Origin: Flavobacterium psychrophilum
GTDB taxonomy: Bacteria > Bacteroidota > Bacteroidia > Flavobacteriales > Flavobacteriaceae
Assembly: GCA_945872875.1 (NCBI GenBank)
Contig: CAMCBB010000088.1
Span: forward strand, 1-7,144
DNA length: 7,144 nt
Reading direction: 5' to 3'
Shown here in pieces: positions 5,670 through 7,144 of the stretch (position 1 is the stretch's first letter; each line of letters begins with the position of its first letter). The position numbers and the translations under genes were made by a program. Under the pieces are notes generated by a model. That model saw nothing but the letters and a program-made list of their open reading frames with translations. It searched no databases and was not told the DNA's origin.

Positions 5670-7013
5670 ATGCAACTAACGGAATTAAATGCTATTTCAC
5701 CTATTGACGGAAGATATAGAAGTAAAACGGTTTCCTTATCGCCCTACTTTTCAGAAGAGGCACTTATTAAATATCGAGTTTTAATAGAAGTAGAATACTT
5801 TATTGCGCTTTGTGAGTCACAATTGCCACAACTGAACGGAATAAAAGAATCGGTATACGGAGATTTGAGAAAAATTTACACCAATTTCTCTACCCAAGAT
5901 GCGCTTTGGATTAAAGAAACCGAAAAAACTACCAACCACGATGTGAAAGCGGTAGAATATTTCATAAAAGACAAGTTTGAATCTTTGGGTTTAAGCCAAT
6001 ACAAAGAGTTCATCCATTTTGGGTTGACTTCACAAGACATCAACAACACGGCGATTCCGTTATCGGTTAAAGAAGCATTTGAAAAAGTATATTTACCAAG
6101 TTTGATTTCGGTTATTGCCAAATTAAAAGAGCTTTCTGTAGAATGGAAGGATGTTCCGATGTTGGCTAGAACCCATGGGCAACCGGCTTCTCCAACGCGT
6201 TTAGGAAAAGAAATTTTAGTTTTTGTAGAACGCTTGGAAGAGCAAATGCGTTTGTTATTCAACATTCCGTTTGCGGCTAAATTTGGAGGTGCCACCGGAA
6301 ATTACAATGCACACCATGTAGCGTATCCAACTACCGATTGGAAAAAATTCGGAACCGATTTTGTAGAATCTACTCTTGGATTGCACCACTCTTTTCCAAC
6401 GACACAAATAGAACATTACGATCATTTTGCAGCGTTTTTTGATGCTTTAAAACGAATCAACACCATCATTTTAGATTTAGATCGCGACATCTGGACCTAT
6501 GTTTCGATGGATTACTTCAAACAAAAAATCAAAGCGGGTGAAATTGGATCCTCGGCGATGCCACACAAAGTAAACCCAATTGATTTTGAAAATAGCGAAG
6601 GGAATTTAGGAATTGCGAATGCGATTTTTGAGCACCTTTCGGCAAAATTACCGGTATCTAGATTACAGCGTGACTTAACCGACAGTACCGTTTTGAGAAA
6701 CATTGGCGTACCTATGGGACACACTTTGATTGCTTTTGAAGCTACATTGAAAGGACTAAACAAATTGCTATTGAACGAACCAAAGTTTCACGAAGATTTA
6801 GAAAAAAACTGGGCGGTTGTTGCCGAGGCAATTCAAACGATTTTAAGAAGAGAAGGGTATCCAAACCCATACGAAGCATTGAAAGGATTGACAAGAACCA
6901 ACGAAGCAATTGACAAAAATGCAATTCATTCGTTCATTCAAACTTTAGCCGTTTCAGATGCAATTAAAGCCGAATTAATGCAAATCACTCCAGGAAATTT
7001 TGTGGGAATATAG
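5670..7013 (+). CDS. purB: Adenylosuccinate lyase PurB
   Basis: PurB cleaves SAICAR to AICAR and adenylosuccinate to AMP, releasing fumarate each time, in purine synthesis. With the ATG at 5670 the product has 447 residues, close to the E. coli enzyme (456). Key segments are SPIDGRY (10-16), TTNHDVKAVEYFIK (87-100), HFGLTSQDINN (116-126), ARTHGQPASPT (166-176, with H169 as the likely general acid) and the fumarase/aspartase-superfamily signature GSSAMPHKVNP (293-303), which holds the catalytic serine loop. The frame extends upstream to a TTG at 5649, but that codon lies at the expected transcription start. The ATG gives an N-terminus, MQLTELNAISPIDGRY, matching the E. coli layout. It is transcribed alone, diverges from trmH across a 169-bp spacer, and ends at a strong terminator. 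Confidence 0.97.
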   Translation: MQLTELNAISPIDGRYRSKTVSLSPYFSEEALIKYRVLIEVEYFIALCESQLPQLNGIKESVYGDLRKIYTNFSTQDALWIKETEKTTNHDVKAVEYFIKDKFESLGLSQYKEFIHFGLTSQDINNTAIPLSVKEAFEKVYLPSLISVIAKLKELSVEWKDVPMLARTHGQPASPTRLGKEILVFVERLEEQMRLLFNIPFAAKFGGATGNYNAHHVAYPTTDWKKFGTDFVESTLGLHHSFPTTQIEHYDHFAAFFDALKRINTIILDLDRDIWTYVSMDYFKQKIKAGEIGSSAMPHKVNPIDFENSEGNLGIANAIFEHLSAKLPVSRLQRDLTDSTVLRNIGVPMGHTLIAFEATLKGLNKLLLNEPKFHEDLEKNWAVVAEAIQTILRREGYPNPYEALKGLTRTNEAIDKNAIHSFIQTLAVSDAIKAELMQITPGNFVGI

Positions 7014-7030
7014 AACAAACATAAAATTAT

Positions 7031-7074
7031 ACAAAAGCCCAATAGAAGTCGTTTCTATTGGGCTTTTGTTTTTT
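7031..7074 (+). terminator. Strong intrinsic terminator of purB
   Basis: A perfect 17-bp stem is formed by 7031-7047 and 7053-7069, with loop GTCGT (7048-7052), and a T6 run spans 7069-7074. The stem centre contains AAGCCCAATAG paired with CTATTGGGCTT. It begins 17 nt after the purB stop codon. The left arm starts ACAAAA, so the minus strand has only a weak T-run; efficiency in the reverse direction is uncertain. Confidence 0.95.
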
Positions 7075-7144
7075 ACGAGTTATTAATACTCAATAAAATT
7101 CAACAAAAGTTGCAAAATATAAAAAATTGTTGTAAGTTAATGTC
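7075..7144. other. Intergenic end of window, nothing recognised
   Basis: Seventy AT-rich bases follow the purB terminator. No reading frame, exact -7 box or palindrome of note was seen. It probably leads to the next gene outside the window. Confidence 0.5.

Noticed and set aside
5876..6924. Minus-strand reading frames inside purB
   Set aside because: They are antisense to a complete conserved enzyme and show no family features.

Overview
The window looks like a stretch of AT-rich chromosome from a flavobacterium or a close relative in the Bacteroidota. The proteins have a Flavobacterium-like flavour. The start codons lack clear Shine-Dalgarno sequences. Several genes are preceded by the Bacteroidota-type -7 box TAnnTTTG. 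No mobile element, RNA gene or CRISPR array was seen.

The left half (1-3474, minus strand) is the front of a phenylacetate degradation operon. Read in the direction of transcription it runs tetR, paaE, paaA, paaB, paaC, with paaC running off the left edge after 100 codons. PaaA, PaaB, PaaC and PaaE together form the phenylacetyl-CoA 1,2-epoxidase. PaaE passes electrons from NAD(P)H to the di-iron centre in PaaA, PaaC is the structural partner of PaaA, and PaaB is a small accessory subunit. A perfect 9-2-9 palindrome sits between tetR and paaE, directly downstream of an exact -7 box, and is the probable operator. The same core, TAAC-N4-GTTA, recurs once in the spacer between tetR and the divergent rhodanese gene, which suggests autoregulation and possibly control of the rhodanese.

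The middle (3581-5500) holds a small single-domain rhodanese on the plus strand. It meets, with no gap at all, a minus-strand pair made of a TrmH-type RNA 2'-O-methyltransferase and a GSCFA-family SGNH-like protein. These last two genes also abut exactly (stop codon then ATG), so they are probably translated as a coupled pair.

The right end (5670-7144) is purB, adenylosuccinate lyase, with its own promoter and a very strong intrinsic terminator (17-bp perfect stem, 5-nt loop, T6). The last 70 bases contain nothing recognisable.

Most of the window is ordinary metabolism and RNA modification, and I do not see a clearly new defence or accessory system. The points most worth a second look are the two matching TetR-type palindromes, a 49-bp imperfect hairpin in the paaA-paaB spacer, the uncharacterised GSCFA protein coupled to TrmH, and the zero-gap convergent junction.
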